Notes: generated from the letters alone by a model not told the origin. A stretch of 64,000 nucleotides of DNA from Mycobacterium sp. 852013-50091_SCH5140682 (GCF_001665685.1 NZ_LZTB01000009.1:1-64000), one strand, 5' to 3'. Counted from the stretch's first letter, positions 17,129 through 26,950 are shown. Numbers and translations: made by a program.

Positions 17129-18384
17129 TTCTTGTGACTCCCCACCGGTAGAGTCCGCGACAGTGCCGCGGTGTGCAGCGACGGAAGCGGAAACACCAGT
17201 TCCCCACCCCATTCCGCGATGTAGTCGAGCTGTTGGGTCAGTTCGGCTTCCAGGTTCCAGGGCAATGCGACAACCACGTCGGGCCGGTCCACGGCGATGC
17301 GTGCCGGGTCGTGGATCGGGATGCGTGTACCCGGCGTGAACCGCCCGTGCTTGTACGGATTCCGGTCGACGGTGTACTCGAGCAGATCCGTGCGAATCCC
17401 GCAGTAGTTGAGCAGGGTGTTGCCTTTGCCGGGCGCGCCGTAGCCGACGACGCGCTTTCCCTGTGCCCGGCAGTCCAGGAGAAAACGTAGGAGATTTTGC
17501 CGTACCGCCTCGGTTTTGCGACGCAACTGCTGGTAGCCGTCCACGGCATGGAGTCCGACAGACTCCTCGAGGCGCAGTACCTCGGCGACCCTCGGGCTCG
17601 GCGCGACACCCAATTCCCGAGGGCGAGCCCAGATTCGGATCGAGCCACCATGGGTCGTCAACAGTTCGACGTCGACGGTGTCCAGCCCGGCGGTAGCCAA
17701 CGCGCGGCTTGCGGACAACAGCGTGTAGTACTGGAAGTGCTCGTGGTAGATGGTGTCGAACTGGCCGAGGGTGACCAGATTGAGCGCGTGATGGACCTCG
17801 ATGCTCAGCCAACCGGCATCGCCCATCAGCCCACGCAGCGACCGGGTGAAGCCGACCAGGTCTGGGATATGCGCGTAGACGTTGTTGGCAACCACCAGAT
17901 CCGCGGTCCCATGCTCGCTCACGACCGCGCGTGCGACATCCTCGTCCAGGAACGCCGTCTTGGTCGGCACTGAACGATCGCGCGCTGCCGCACCGACGTT
18001 GATCGACGGCTCGATGCCGAGGCACGGGATACCCGCGGCGACAAGGTGCTGCAAGAGGTATCCGTCGTTACTGGCGACCTCCACCACGAACGAGCGAGCG
18101 TCGAGTGCCAGGCGCTCGATATTCTCCGTGACGAACTCATGCGCGTGCCTGACCCAGCTGTCCGAGTAAGACGAGTAGTACGCATATTCGGTGAAGGTGT
18201 CCTCGGGAGTGATCAGCGCCGGAATCTGTAGCAGGAGACAGTCTTCACACAACCGGAGGTGCAGGGGGAAGGTCGGCTCCGGCAGGTCGAGTTCAGCAGA
18301 GGTGAGGAACCGCTCGCACGGTGGCGTCGCACCGAGATCCACGACGCTGACTAACCGATCGGACTGGCACAACCGACATAACAC
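17125..18384 (-). CDS. Sugar C-methyltransferase (TylC3/NovU type)
   Basis: A 419-residue SAM-dependent C-methyltransferase. The order is: N-terminal Cys4 zinc site (CRLC and CEDC), class I SAM domain with VEVASNDGYLL, the catalytic YHEHFQYY segment, and a C-terminal Rossmann part with VGYGAPGKGNTLLNY. Family members methylate C3 or C5 of 4-keto nucleotide sugars, so a branched CDP-sugar is the likely product. GTG 18384 is preferred, with AAAGGTGA upstream; the longer open frame adds 45 residues without homology. First gene of the operon with rfbF and the PIG-L deacetylase. Confidence 0.88.
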   Translation of the reverse strand: MLCRLCQSDRLVSVVDLGATPPCERFLTSAELDLPEPTFPLHLRLCEDCLLLQIPALITPEDTFTEYAYYSSYSDSWVRHAHEFVTENIERLALDARSFVVEVASNDGYLLQHLVAAGIPCLGIEPSINVGAAARDRSVPTKTAFLDEDVARAVVSEHGTADLVVANNVYAHIPDLVGFTRSLRGLMGDAGWLSIEVHHALNLVTLGQFDTIYHEHFQYYTLLSASRALATAGLDTVDVELLTTHGGSIRIWARPRELGVAPSPRVAEVLRLEESVGLHAVDGYQQLRRKTEAVRQNLLRFLLDCRAQGKRVVGYGAPGKGNTLLNYCGIRTDLLEYTVDRNPYKHGRFTPGTRIPIHDPARIAVDRPDVVVALPWNLEAELTQQLDYIAEWGGELVFPLPSLHTAALSRTLPVGSHKK

Positions 18385-18530
18385 CCTTGCGTCACCTTTC
18401 TGACCTAGTGCTGGCCGCGCCTGCCTGACACGACCACGCCAGGGAGGCAGGCGTGACGGCACCACAGCAACTGCAACATCACGTCTGCGCGCGACTGAAA
18501 CCCGACGATACCCAGCCAACTTACCTGCAT

Positions 18531-18539
18531 CGGCAAACT
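18531..18539. promoter_or_regulatory. TTTGCCG motif in the 18.4-18.7 kb divergent gap
   Basis: CGGCAAACT (AGTTTGCCG on the minus strand) lies about midway between the divergent C-methyltransferase and acyltransferase genes (gap 18385-18671). It is the only repeated element noticed in this 287-base gap. It matches the core of the sites at 6612 and 10962. Confidence 0.4.
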
Positions 18540-18671
18540 TGAGGAGAGATTAGCTACGAACATCGGTGGGTCCCACGCAGTGGATGAGCCCGTACCGCTC
18601 CGTTGTCTGCATTAGCGTGGCCTGAGACAAGGGTTGTTCGGGCCGGGTGCCGCGGACGGGGAAAGGAACAC

Positions 18672-19931
18672 GTGGCGATGGGATCGCCCAGAATTGGATC
18701 GAGCCACTTCGCCAGCGGCCTGGACATACAACTGGCAGGCGCTCGCTATGTCGGTTGCCTGGAGAACATCTCAGTGCCTGCGGCCGAGCTCATCGAGGCC
18801 GGCCTGCATGCCGCGGCGCGGTCCGGGCCCTACACCCGCGTCGGGCTGCTGCCGAATTCTGGCGCGAGGCGCTGGACCTTCGAAAGCCGGTTGTCCCCGG
18901 CGATCCGCGCGCTGCCGCGGGAGGTTGCCGATACCGGCAGCGCGGCGGTCGTGCAATACATCCGGCGGCAGTCCGCGGTCCGCCGGCCCTTCGAGGTTCA
19001 CGTGTCGGACCGCCACATCGCGGTCGACGTCGACCACGGCCTCGGCGACGCACGGTTATTCGTCGACTTCGTCCACGCGCTGTTCACCATGCGTGACGGC
19101 CGAAATCCACGCTGGATCGCAGAGCCGGACACGCGATTCGCCCTGAGCCGGGCACTCGTGCGCACGTTCGCCGTTCATCCATCGCGGGTGGCATCGGCAT
19201 CCAGACGGGCACTGATGTCACGCACAGGAACAGCGCACGCTGAGATCGCAACGGACCCGATGCCGTGGAGTCCGTCGGTTGCGGTGGAAGATCTCCACCT
19301 CGGCGCAGAGTATGGACAGGCTGTCGATCGATGGCGGGAAGCCAACGCTCCCAAGGTCGGCCGGGCAGCGACATGGCTCATGATCGTCCGACGAGCTCTC
19401 GCCGCGACCGGTGTCGACATCGCCGACACGGTCAGGCTGGTCATCGATTGTCGAAGGTATCTCCCGCGAGGACGCCGCGTGAACGACAACTTCATATTCG
19501 GACTGAAGGTGCTCGCTCCCGCAGACAAGGCGTTGACCGATGTCGGGCGCGAGATCAAGGAGCAGGTCGCCTCCGGTTTTCCGGTGCTGGCGATGGGCCT
19601 GGTATCCGCTCGCTCGCTGGCATGGCCGGCACCGCAGAGCCCTGGCGTTCCATGCGTGTGGCGACCCGGATCCCCCGCAGACATGGTCTACTCCGATGTG
19701 GGCCCGCTGACGCCCTTCGACGATGGACCATGGCGGCCGAATGAACCGAAAGTCGTTAGTGCGCTTCTGGACCCCGCATCGCCGTCTCACGTGTCCGTGT
19801 TCACCGGAATGATCGGTGGCGAGCGGACCATCTCGTTCACGTTTCACGACAATGTCTACGACCGGAATTCGATACGAAAAGCCGTGGACGCGATTCGATC
19901 CGATCCGATCGGCTTTCTGGAACTTCGCTGA
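18672..19931 (+). CDS. HxxxD acyltransferase of the condensation/PapA superfamily
   Basis: The 419-residue protein shows the HxxxD active-site motif as HGLGD at about residues 122-126, inside the segment VDVDHGLGDARLF. A late conserved-looking segment (NDNFIFG) resembles the DFGW-type solvent-channel region. This fold transfers acyl groups from CoA or carrier proteins to hydroxyl or amino groups and in mycobacteria acylates surface glycolipids. GTG 18672 has AAAGGA four bases upstream; ATG 18678 is an alternative. Context suggests acylation of a sugar or lipid of the locus product. Confidence 0.72.
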   Translation: MAMGSPRIGSSHFASGLDIQLAGARYVGCLENISVPAAELIEAGLHAAARSGPYTRVGLLPNSGARRWTFESRLSPAIRALPREVADTGSAAVVQYIRRQSAVRRPFEVHVSDRHIAVDVDHGLGDARLFVDFVHALFTMRDGRNPRWIAEPDTRFALSRALVRTFAVHPSRVASASRRALMSRTGTAHAEIATDPMPWSPSVAVEDLHLGAEYGQAVDRWREANAPKVGRAATWLMIVRRALAATGVDIADTVRLVIDCRRYLPRGRRVNDNFIFGLKVLAPADKALTDVGREIKEQVASGFPVLAMGLVSARSLAWPAPQSPGVPCVWRPGSPADMVYSDVGPLTPFDDGPWRPNEPKVVSALLDPASPSHVSVFTGMIGGERTISFTFHDNVYDRNSIRKAVDAIRSDPIGFLELR

Positions 19932-20049
19932 ACCGAGTTCTGGTGGTGCCCGTCATGCCCGGCGCGACCAGCGGCTTGTAGAGTTCCGGTCACTCGTGCA
20001 GCAAAGTCATCCGATCGCGAACCAGTTCTGCCGAGTAGAGGAGGCGGAC

Positions 20050-21294
20050 GTGGCGCATTCGCTTGTCCACGCGGATCGGTCGGTTCCGGCGCTGATCGTC
20101 AAGATCGATCGCTATCCACTTCATCACGGTGGCCTCGGAGCGATCCGCAGCCTGGGCCGTCTTGGTATCCCCGTCTACGCGATCACGGAGCACCGCTGGA
20201 CCCCGGCTGCGCTATCTCGTTATCTGAGTGGCCGTTTCGTCTGGCCGACCACGGGGCTTGAGGACCCTGCCTGGCTGGTGCAGGGGCTCATCGACATCCA
20301 GCGGCGCATCGGCCGCCCCACGGTGTTGGTCCCCACCGACGACGAGGCCGCTGTGCTTATCGCCGAACACGCCGCCGACCTCGGCGGCGGTTTCCTCTTC
20401 CCACCGGTCGAGTCGACCTTGCCGCGCCGCCTCGCTAGCAAGCGTGGGCTGCGGGAACTGTGCGTCGCTCACGGCATCGCGACGCCGCGCGCGTACTTTC
20501 CCACCGATCGGGCGGAGTTGGCACAGGTCGCGGCCGAAGCCGAATTCCCCTTGGTGGCGAAGAACTTGGAGGCGTTCGAACGGCACCGGGCACCGGCTGT
20601 CGGCGGAACCACACGGGTGGATAACGCCGCGGCACTCCATGATCTCGCCCGGGCCTGGGGCGACAGATTCAGCGTGATCCTGCAGGACTACCTCCCGACC
20701 GACGAGGCCGAGGACTGGATCGTCCATGTCTACTGCGATGACTCCGCCGACTGCCTGGTGCAGTTCACCGGCGTGAAGGTCCGGTCGTGGCCACCTCACG
20801 CCGGCGTGACCACCTGTGCCTACTCGATCGACAACACAGAGCTGGCCGACCAGACCAGCCGATTGATGAAAAGCATTGGGTTCCAGGGCATCGCCGACCT
20901 CGATTGGCGCTACGATCGGCGCGACGGCCGCTACTATTTGCTGGACTTCAACCCGCGGGTGGGGGCCCAGTTCCGTTTGTTCGAGAACGAAGCGGGCGTC
21001 GATGTCGTCAGGGCCCTGCACTTGAACCTGACCGGGCGCGACGTGCCCGCCGCACCGCCCGTCGGCGGGCGTCGGTTCATCGTCGAGAACCTCGATTTAC
21101 CTGCGCTGCAGGCGTATCGGCGCAGCACATACTCCACGCCGTCGGTACCCGGCAGTGCGGGCCGAACGGAGTTCGGCTGGCTGGCCAAAGATGACCTGCG
21201 GCCGTTCGTGGCCATGCTCGGTTGGTCGTCGGCCCCCGCCGCCAGAATTCTCGGCCGGCTCGTCCACTCGCACGGCAGGTCGACTACCGGATGA
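20050..21294 (+). CDS. ATP-grasp ligase, first copy
   Basis: A 414-residue ATP-grasp protein of the carboxylate-amine ligase type. An N-terminal Rossmann-like domain is followed by the ATP-binding lobe (PLVAKNLEAF), an effector segment and the C-terminal metal motif DFNPRVGAQF. GTG 20050 has GAGGAGG five bases upstream. Members of this group ligate an amino acid to a carboxylate or amine. It is related to the gene at 42265 in layout and motifs, which suggests parallel roles. It ends ten bases before a convergent deacetylase gene. Confidence 0.8.
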   Translation: MAHSLVHADRSVPALIVKIDRYPLHHGGLGAIRSLGRLGIPVYAITEHRWTPAALSRYLSGRFVWPTTGLEDPAWLVQGLIDIQRRIGRPTVLVPTDDEAAVLIAEHAADLGGGFLFPPVESTLPRRLASKRGLRELCVAHGIATPRAYFPTDRAELAQVAAEAEFPLVAKNLEAFERHRAPAVGGTTRVDNAAALHDLARAWGDRFSVILQDYLPTDEAEDWIVHVYCDDSADCLVQFTGVKVRSWPPHAGVTTCAYSIDNTELADQTSRLMKSIGFQGIADLDWRYDRRDGRYYLLDFNPRVGAQFRLFENEAGVDVVRALHLNLTGRDVPAAPPVGGRRFIVENLDLPALQAYRRSTYSTPSVPGSAGRTEFGWLAKDDLRPFVAMLGWSSAPAARILGRLVHSHGRSTTG

Positions 21295-21304
21295 CGAGGC
21301 GGCG

Positions 21305-22135
21305 TCAGAGATACGAGCCCTCCGACGATGTCGTGCCGGCGAACACGCCTCGGGTGGACCCGGCGCCCCGGATGCGCCGGTAGGCACGCCATCCCTTGGT
21401 GCGCAGTCGCTCCGGATACGGCGCCACCCGAGCGTCGCGACCGTCGAGCCAGGCCGCGATCTGCTCGGATGTGGTCGACGAGCGGACGGTCAACCGCGCC
21501 AACGCAAACGCGCGGTCGGCTCCCGAACTCAGCGCATCCATGACGGCACACGCCGACCGATAACCGGCGGCTTCGACAGCCCGCACTATTCGCGCCGAGT
21601 GGAACCCGTGCGGGTAGGCGAAGCTGGAAATCTCGTAGCCGAGTTCGTCTTCGAGCAGGTGCTTACAGCGGCGGATTTCGTCCGCAGCGACGGAGGTACG
21701 CAATGTGTCCAATTGCGGGTGGGTATGGGTATGTCCGCCGATCTCCACTTTTCGGTCCACCAGTTCGGCAAGCTGCGACCAATCCAACATCGGCGCGGGT
21801 GGCAATGCCATGCCTGCCGGCCGGGAGGCGCGCCCGGTGAGCGCCCCGGTCGTGATGTACAGCGTGCTCGGCAGGGCATGAGCGGCCAACACGTCCGAAA
21901 CCTCTGTGAAATCGGCGAATCCGTCGTCGAAGGTGATCACGACCGGTCTCTCCGGCAGCGGGGATCGACCTTCCAGCGCAGCGTGAAGTTCCGACACGGT
22001 CATCGCTGTTCGGCCGCTCTCCACAATGAGGTCGACGTGGTGGGCGAAGTCGCGGGGAGTCACCGTGTACGGTGCGATCCAATCGTCCGGGTCGGATGTG
22101 ACCGAGTGGTACAGCAGGATCGGAATCACCGGCAT
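21305..22135 (-). CDS. NodB-type polysaccharide deacetylase
   Basis: The 276-residue protein carries the NodB motifs TFDDG (68-72) and HTHTHP (135-140), supplying the catalytic Asp and zinc His ligands. ATG 22135 has GGAG eight bases upstream and overlaps the flippase gene end by ten bases. No signal peptide or membrane helix is visible, so a cytoplasmic lipid-linked or nucleotide-linked substrate is possible. Last gene of an apparent minus-strand operon: GT2, GT2, flippase, deacetylase. Confidence 0.85.
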   Translation of the reverse strand: MPVIPILLYHSVTSDPDDWIAPYTVTPRDFAHHVDLIVESGRTAMTVSELHAALEGRSPLPERPVVITFDDGFADFTEVSDVLAAHALPSTLYITTGALTGRASRPAGMALPPAPMLDWSQLAELVDRKVEIGGHTHTHPQLDTLRTSVAADEIRRCKHLLEDELGYEISSFAYPHGFHSARIVRAVEAAGYRSACAVMDALSSGADRAFALARLTVRSSTTSEQIAAWLDGRDARVAPYPERLRTKGWRAYRRIRGAGSTRGVFAGTTSSEGSYL

Positions 22136-23481
22136 GGTGTCGGCTCCCCTTCCACAAGCGCCATGGTCCCGGGCGACTGCGCGGGACGAATCGTCAGCCA
22201 TAGATCCTGTCGGACGAGAAGTGCCCCGGCAATCAGGAGTTGAGTGACCAGCCACGCGATAGCGACGCCGACGAGGCCCATCCCCGGCAGCAACAGCCAG
22301 CTCAGGGGTAGCACAAGCAAACACTGGGCGATCTGCGTCCAGACGACCAACCCCATGCGGCGTTGCGCACGGGAGGAGTTGATTGCTGTGACCACCACGA
22401 GGTTCGGCAGCGCGGCAAGAGCAAGAAGGCGCAACGTGTTGTCGGCCGCCTGATAGGAGTGGCCGAATATTCCGAGCAGGTAAGGCGCGAAGACGACCAG
22501 CACCATGACAACCAGCACCATGAGTTTCCCGGTGTGCACCAAGACATCACGGACCTGACGTCCGAGACGCGACTGGTCGACCGCGGATTCCATGACCAAC
22601 GAAAAGCCCATGTTGAAGCTGACCAGGTACAGTGCCGACGCGATCAGCCACGCGACAGCGAAGAACCCGTTCTGCTCGGCGCCCAGGATCGCGACCACGA
22701 TCAGCGGGATGACAGAGGTCGAACCAATCGACGAGATTGAGCCGAGATAGTCCCACGCCACGAAGCGCACGATCTGCCGCGACGGCGGTAACTCATCGAC
22801 GCCCTCCGCTTCACGGCGGTGCCTGGGGATCGCGCGGACAAAAACGAACACCCCGACCGCCAGGACTATGCCTCCCAGGGCCAACACCCACGACGCGAAA
22901 ATCCCGTGCCTCGGAATGACCGTGGCCAGTGCGACAACCAAACCCACCCGCAACACTGCCGTGACAAAATTCTCCAACGGCACCAGCGCCGGCCGGCGCA
23001 AGGCGAACAGGACGCTGTCCTGTATCACGAAAATCGTGTAGATCACGGTCGCGGCCACGAACATCGCCTGTGACAGCATTCCGTCGAAGAACGCCAAGTC
23101 CGGTGTCAGCACCTTGAGGATCGCCACCGCGCAGACACCCACCACCAGTGCCACACAACCACTTACGCAATACATCACGACGATGAGCGATGTGCTGCGG
23201 CGACCGCTGACCGGTACGAAACGAACAACCGCACTCGACAGGTTGAGCTGCGCGATTGCCGCGACGAAAACCATCAGAGAGATCGCAGCCGAGTTCCGTC
23301 CGACGGTCGCGGGGTCATACTTCCACGCCGCGACCGTCCAGAAGAAGAAGCCGATGACCGACGTGAGGGTGGAACTCAGGGTGAGCAGATGTCCGTTGCG
23401 GAGCAAAGGATTCCGCAGATCCCTCACCATCGCTCCTAGGGCCGACCAGCCGGGGACCCGGGACCTATCCTTGACGAGCAT
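22126..23481 (-). CDS. Polysaccharide flippase, Wzx/MOP type, first copy
   Basis: A 451-residue polytopic protein with about 12-14 hydrophobic helices and the loop pattern of the MATE/MOP polysaccharide exporters. ATG 23481 lies 17 bases inside the upstream GT2 gene and has AAGG at good spacing; the open frame extends 50 codons further but overlaps that gene. It would flip a lipid-linked repeat unit across the membrane. A second flippase is encoded at 32197. Confidence 0.82.
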   Translation of the reverse strand: MLVKDRSRVPGWSALGAMVRDLRNPLLRNGHLLTLSSTLTSVIGFFFWTVAAWKYDPATVGRNSAAISLMVFVAAIAQLNLSSAVVRFVPVSGRRSTSLIVVMYCVSGCVALVVGVCAVAILKVLTPDLAFFDGMLSQAMFVAATVIYTIFVIQDSVLFALRRPALVPLENFVTAVLRVGLVVALATVIPRHGIFASWVLALGGIVLAVGVFVFVRAIPRHRREAEGVDELPPSRQIVRFVAWDYLGSISSIGSTSVIPLIVVAILGAEQNGFFAVAWLIASALYLVSFNMGFSLVMESAVDQSRLGRQVRDVLVHTGKLMVLVVMVLVVFAPYLLGIFGHSYQAADNTLRLLALAALPNLVVVTAINSSRAQRRMGLVVWTQIAQCLLVLPLSWLLLPGMGLVGVAIAWLVTQLLIAGALLVRQDLWLTIRPAQSPGTMALVEGEPTPCR

Positions 23482-24856
23482 CAACAGCCTTGTCGCTGAC
23501 CGGCCGCCGTCTGGCGCGCCACCGGCTGACCGCGTACGCGCCAGGACCCAGCAGCAATCCACGCCGCTCGAGCCGGGCGAGTTCGGGCGGCCACCCGTCG
23601 TAGCGCCCTTCGTTGCGAGCCGAAGAGTCACTGAACGCGTAGCTGAACCCGCTGGGTAACCGACGCACTACCTGGACCAGCATCCTGGGGTTCTTCCACA
23701 GGGAGCTCGCCAGGAACGCGCCCAAACCCATTCCGTACCCGTAGGACTGGTTCTGTAGCGCCGCCATCTCACGGTGGTGTCGATGCCACGCCACCGCGCC
23801 GGGTTGGTAGACGAGCTGATGTCCCGCCACCACGACCTGGAAGAATCCGGCCAAGTCGTCCCCACCACGTGCGAACGTCCCGATCCCGAGCGCGACGTCG
23901 AATCCGCCGAGGCGCCGAAGCTTCGCGGTATGAAACGCCATGTTTGCGCCCGAACCCAAGCGCCCCGCCGTGAACGGAAACAGCTTGTCCTGAGGCCGGT
24001 TTCGACCGGTGTCGAACACGCGCTGTTCGAAACCCTTGTCGAAGCCGCCATGCTTCTCCAACAGCAACTGGGCCGGGGTTACGAGCTCGGCGGGGAGTAT
24101 CAAACCGGTTACGCAGCCGACGTCATCTCCGGCGGCGAATCCTTCGGCAATGCCGGTCAACCAGTGGGTGTCGACGACCACGTCGTCGTCGACGAAGGCG
24201 ACGAACTCGCCGCGCGCGGCCTCAAGTGCGCAGTTGTGTGCGGAGGCCACGCCACGCCGGTTCTCGCGAATGTAGCGAACGCGCGGACCGAAGGTCTCCT
24301 TGACCATGTTCGCCGTCTCATCGGTCGTTGGGTCGTTGTCGACGACGACGATCTCGTAGGACGGGTACGACAGCCGCAGGAGCGCCTCCAGACACCCTTG
24401 CAAACTGTCGGGTCGGTTTCGGGTGGCCACCGCGACGGTGGCGAACGGTGCTGCAGCGAGGACACTTTCACGTCTTTGCAAACACTTCGGCAACGTCGGC
24501 GCGTCCGTCGTCAGCACCAGTTCGGCCAGGCTGTCGACAGGGGGACGCCCGTCTGCCGCAAGATGCCGGTTGACCTCTCCACCCAGAGCTGCCCACACCG
24601 CCGGAGCGTGCGCCTGCCACGACAGGCCGAAGCGGCCGTCGAGCAGCGCAACCCCCACAGGGTACGAGTGCAATCGGATCAGCGCGAGAATCTTCGTCGC
24701 CGTACGAAGGTCGTCCGCGAGCACGAGGTCGGCCCCGGGAGCGCTCAACTCGATCTCGGTGCGCCCGATGGGAAGATCCTCGAGTCCAGCCATCCGCGAC
24801 GCGTATTGGATGAGCTCGATGTCCGGCGCGGGGCCCACGGTCTGCGGAGCGTTCAT
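23465..24856 (-). CDS. GT2 glycosyltransferase with N-terminal extension
   Basis: The 463-residue protein has an N-terminal region of about 130 residues without clear family. A GT-A domain follows (ATVAVATRNRPDSL, then the metal site FVDDDVVVD, then GGDDLAGF). The catalytic region GRLGSGANMAFH lies between. ATG 24856 overlaps the stop of the upstream GT2 as ATGA. Its partner genes suggest it adds a sugar to the same repeat unit. The donor sugar cannot be predicted. Confidence 0.82.
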   Translation of the reverse strand: MNAPQTVGPAPDIELIQYASRMAGLEDLPIGRTEIELSAPGADLVLADDLRTATKILALIRLHSYPVGVALLDGRFGLSWQAHAPAVWAALGGEVNRHLAADGRPPVDSLAELVLTTDAPTLPKCLQRRESVLAAAPFATVAVATRNRPDSLQGCLEALLRLSYPSYEIVVVDNDPTTDETANMVKETFGPRVRYIRENRRGVASAHNCALEAARGEFVAFVDDDVVVDTHWLTGIAEGFAAGDDVGCVTGLILPAELVTPAQLLLEKHGGFDKGFEQRVFDTGRNRPQDKLFPFTAGRLGSGANMAFHTAKLRRLGGFDVALGIGTFARGGDDLAGFFQVVVAGHQLVYQPGAVAWHRHHREMAALQNQSYGYGMGLGAFLASSLWKNPRMLVQVVRRLPSGFSYAFSDSSARNEGRYDGWPPELARLERRGLLLGPGAYAVSRWRARRRPVSDKAVDARQG

Positions 24857-25659
24857 CGGGACGAGATCGCCTGGCATTCAATGCCGTCGGCCGGGCGGGC
24901 GGTGCCGCGCCGACCGTGTTCGCTGAATTCCCGTTGGATGGTGGCCAGTACCCGCAATCCGTCGCTGACCGCATTGAGATTGCTGACGCCGTGAATGCGG
25001 CTGGATTCGTAGCTGGCGACCTCGACGATCTTGGCGCCGTGGGCGGCCAGCCGCACGTTGATCAGGGTCTCGACTTCGAACCCGTCGCCCCACTGCGGTC
25101 CGTCGGCCGCCACGTCGGGCATGGAGATGACGTCAAGGCAGCGCCGCCAGAATGCGTTGTACCCGTAGCAGAGGTCGGTGTAGTCCATATCGAACAGGAC
25201 ATTTACGAGTTGGTTCAGGAAACGATTGCCCAGCCGCCTGATCCTGGTGATGTCCGCGCTGCCGCCGCCCTCGGTGAAACGCGATCCTTTGGCGAAATCG
25301 GCGCCGGCAACCAAAGTCTCGACAAACAGCGGAATCTCCGCCGGGTCGGTGCTGCCGTCGGCGTCGATCATCACGATGATGTCGCCGGTTGCCACCTCGA
25401 ATCCACATGCCAGGGCATTGCCCTTACCCCGTCGGGTCTGCCGAACATGGACCCCGTCCGGCCAGAGCCTGCGCGCGACCCGCGCCGTGTCGTCTTTCGA
25501 ATCGCCGTTGACGACCACGATTTCATCGATTCCCGCCGGCATGCGTTCGGCGACGTATGGGAGGTTTCGTTCCTCATTCAGCGCGGGAATGATCACCGAA
25601 ACGGTCGGCCGCGTCACGGCGTGAGGTATGGCGTCTCTAATGCTCACGGCATCTTGCAT
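24853..25659 (-). CDS. GT2 polyprenyl-phosphate sugar synthase-like enzyme, copy 1
   Basis: The 268-residue protein is of the dolichyl-phosphate-mannose synthase type: SVIIPALNEERNLP at the N-terminus, the metal site MIDADGSTDP and the acceptor region around YNAFWRR. No C-terminal membrane helices are present. It is a close paralogue of the gene at 26177; most motifs are the same (RRGKGNALACGFEVA against RRGKGNALACGFAVA). It probably charges a lipid phosphate or adds a sugar in repeat-unit assembly. First gene of the minus-strand operon down to 21305. Confidence 0.82.
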   Translation of the reverse strand: MQDAVSIRDAIPHAVTRPTVSVIIPALNEERNLPYVAERMPAGIDEIVVVNGDSKDDTARVARRLWPDGVHVRQTRRGKGNALACGFEVATGDIIVMIDADGSTDPAEIPLFVETLVAGADFAKGSRFTEGGGSADITRIRRLGNRFLNQLVNVLFDMDYTDLCYGYNAFWRRCLDVISMPDVAADGPQWGDGFEVETLINVRLAAHGAKIVEVASYESSRIHGVSNLNAVSDGLRVLATIQREFSEHGRRGTARPADGIECQAISSR

Positions 25660-26176
25660 CGATTGCGTTCTTTCAGCGTCTCGGGTGACTGGGGATCACG
25701 GGATGGCGAGATGGTTCAGACAGCGGTGTGAAGAGATGCGGTGCGCCCAGACTTGAGACGCGGCGTCGTAGTCAGCCACAGACCCTCCTTCAGCGGGCGG
25801 AGCTTCTTCCACCCACGCTCTGGCGATGCATCATCAGTTAGCTGGAACGCGACAGAAGTCGAGGTTCACTCGGTCGTACCAGCAGCATCTTTCCTTAGAA
25901 TTGTTGTTCTGGCAAATGGTAGAACCACTTCCATCTCGAATCCCTCTCAGCGGTACGGACCGGACCATCATCACAGCCAGAGCGCACTGTCACAGTCATA
26001 CGATCGATTGACATCCAGTCGCACTTTGTCGAGATCATGCATTTTTAGTTAATTTTGATCGCAAGTTAATTATGAGAAACAGGCCCACGGAGCCTCGAGA
26101 GGCAGGCACAGAGGACCGGTTTCGCAGTCGCTGACGATAGATAGGCAAACGATGGACGGCAGCGCCGTCGACGCCG
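25660..26176. other. Gap between the two paralogous GT2 genes, A+T-rich patch and motif
   Basis: These 517 bases show no convincing reading frame. They include CTGGCAAAT at 25909-25917, a member of the TTTGCC motif family. They also hold an A+T-rich patch with the direct repeat AGTTAATT at 26047-26054 and 26064-26071 (17-base period). Such patches in mycobacteria can bind Lsr2 or carry promoters. The promoter of the downstream minus-strand operon (first gene starts at 25659) should be here. Confidence 0.5.
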
Positions 26177-26950
26177 TCAGCCGCGCTCGACCTGTCGAAG
26201 CCCTCTCGTCCGCGCTGCCGACGACCGCGACGCGGTCCGCGCTCGGCGGAATTCCCGCCGAACCGTGCAGAGCGTCCGAAGACCATCCGAAATTGCGTTC
26301 GCGCTGCCGTAGTCCGGGATGCGGCCGGACTCGGGACTCGCGACCTCCACAACCCTGGCCCCGCAGGCGGCCAGGCGGACGTTGATCAGTGTTTCGACCT
26401 CGACCCCGTCGCCCCATTGCGGCGTACTCACAGCGACATCCGGCATGTCGATGACATCGAGGCAGTGTCGCCAGAATGCACCGAAGCCGTAACACACGTC
26501 GGTGTAATGCGCGCGAAAGAGAATGTTCACCAGACCGTTCAGAAGTTTGTTCCCCACCGCCCGGAACCAGGTGATGTCGGCACGCCGATTGCCGCGGGCG
26601 AATCTGGAACCCTTGGCGAAATCCGCGCCGGCGACAAGAGCGTCGACGAGACGGGGAATCTCGGCCGGATCGGCACTTCCGTCTGCATCGAGCGCGACGA
26701 TGACATCGCCGGAAGCCACAGCGAATCCGCATGCCAACGCATTGCCCTTACCGCGTCGGCTCTGCCTCAGATGGGTACCGGACGGCCACAACCGGTGCCC
26801 CTCCGCGGTCGTGTTGTCCTGTGAATCCCCGGTGACAACAATGATTTCGTCGATCTCGGGCGGCATAGCTAGGGCGATGAGCGGAAGGTTGCGTTCCTCG
26901 TTCAGCGCAGGAATGACCACCGAGACCGAGGGCCGCATGACCGCATTCAT
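26177..26950 (-). CDS. GT2 polyprenyl-phosphate sugar synthase-like enzyme, copy 2
   Basis: The 257-residue paralogue of the gene at 24853 retains SVVIPALNEERNLP, the metal site ALDADGSADP and the YGFGAFWRH segment. The C-terminal 25 residues differ. The two copies are in the same orientation, separated by 517 bases of noncoding DNA, consistent with an old tandem duplication followed by divergence. Either could supply a lipid-linked sugar. It is probably a separate transcription unit. Confidence 0.8.
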   Translation of the reverse strand: MNAVMRPSVSVVIPALNEERNLPLIALAMPPEIDEIIVVTGDSQDNTTAEGHRLWPSGTHLRQSRRGKGNALACGFAVASGDVIVALDADGSADPAEIPRLVDALVAGADFAKGSRFARGNRRADITWFRAVGNKLLNGLVNILFRAHYTDVCYGFGAFWRHCLDVIDMPDVAVSTPQWGDGVEVETLINVRLAACGARVVEVASPESGRIPDYGSANAISDGLRTLCTVRREFRRARTASRSSAARTRGLRQVERG

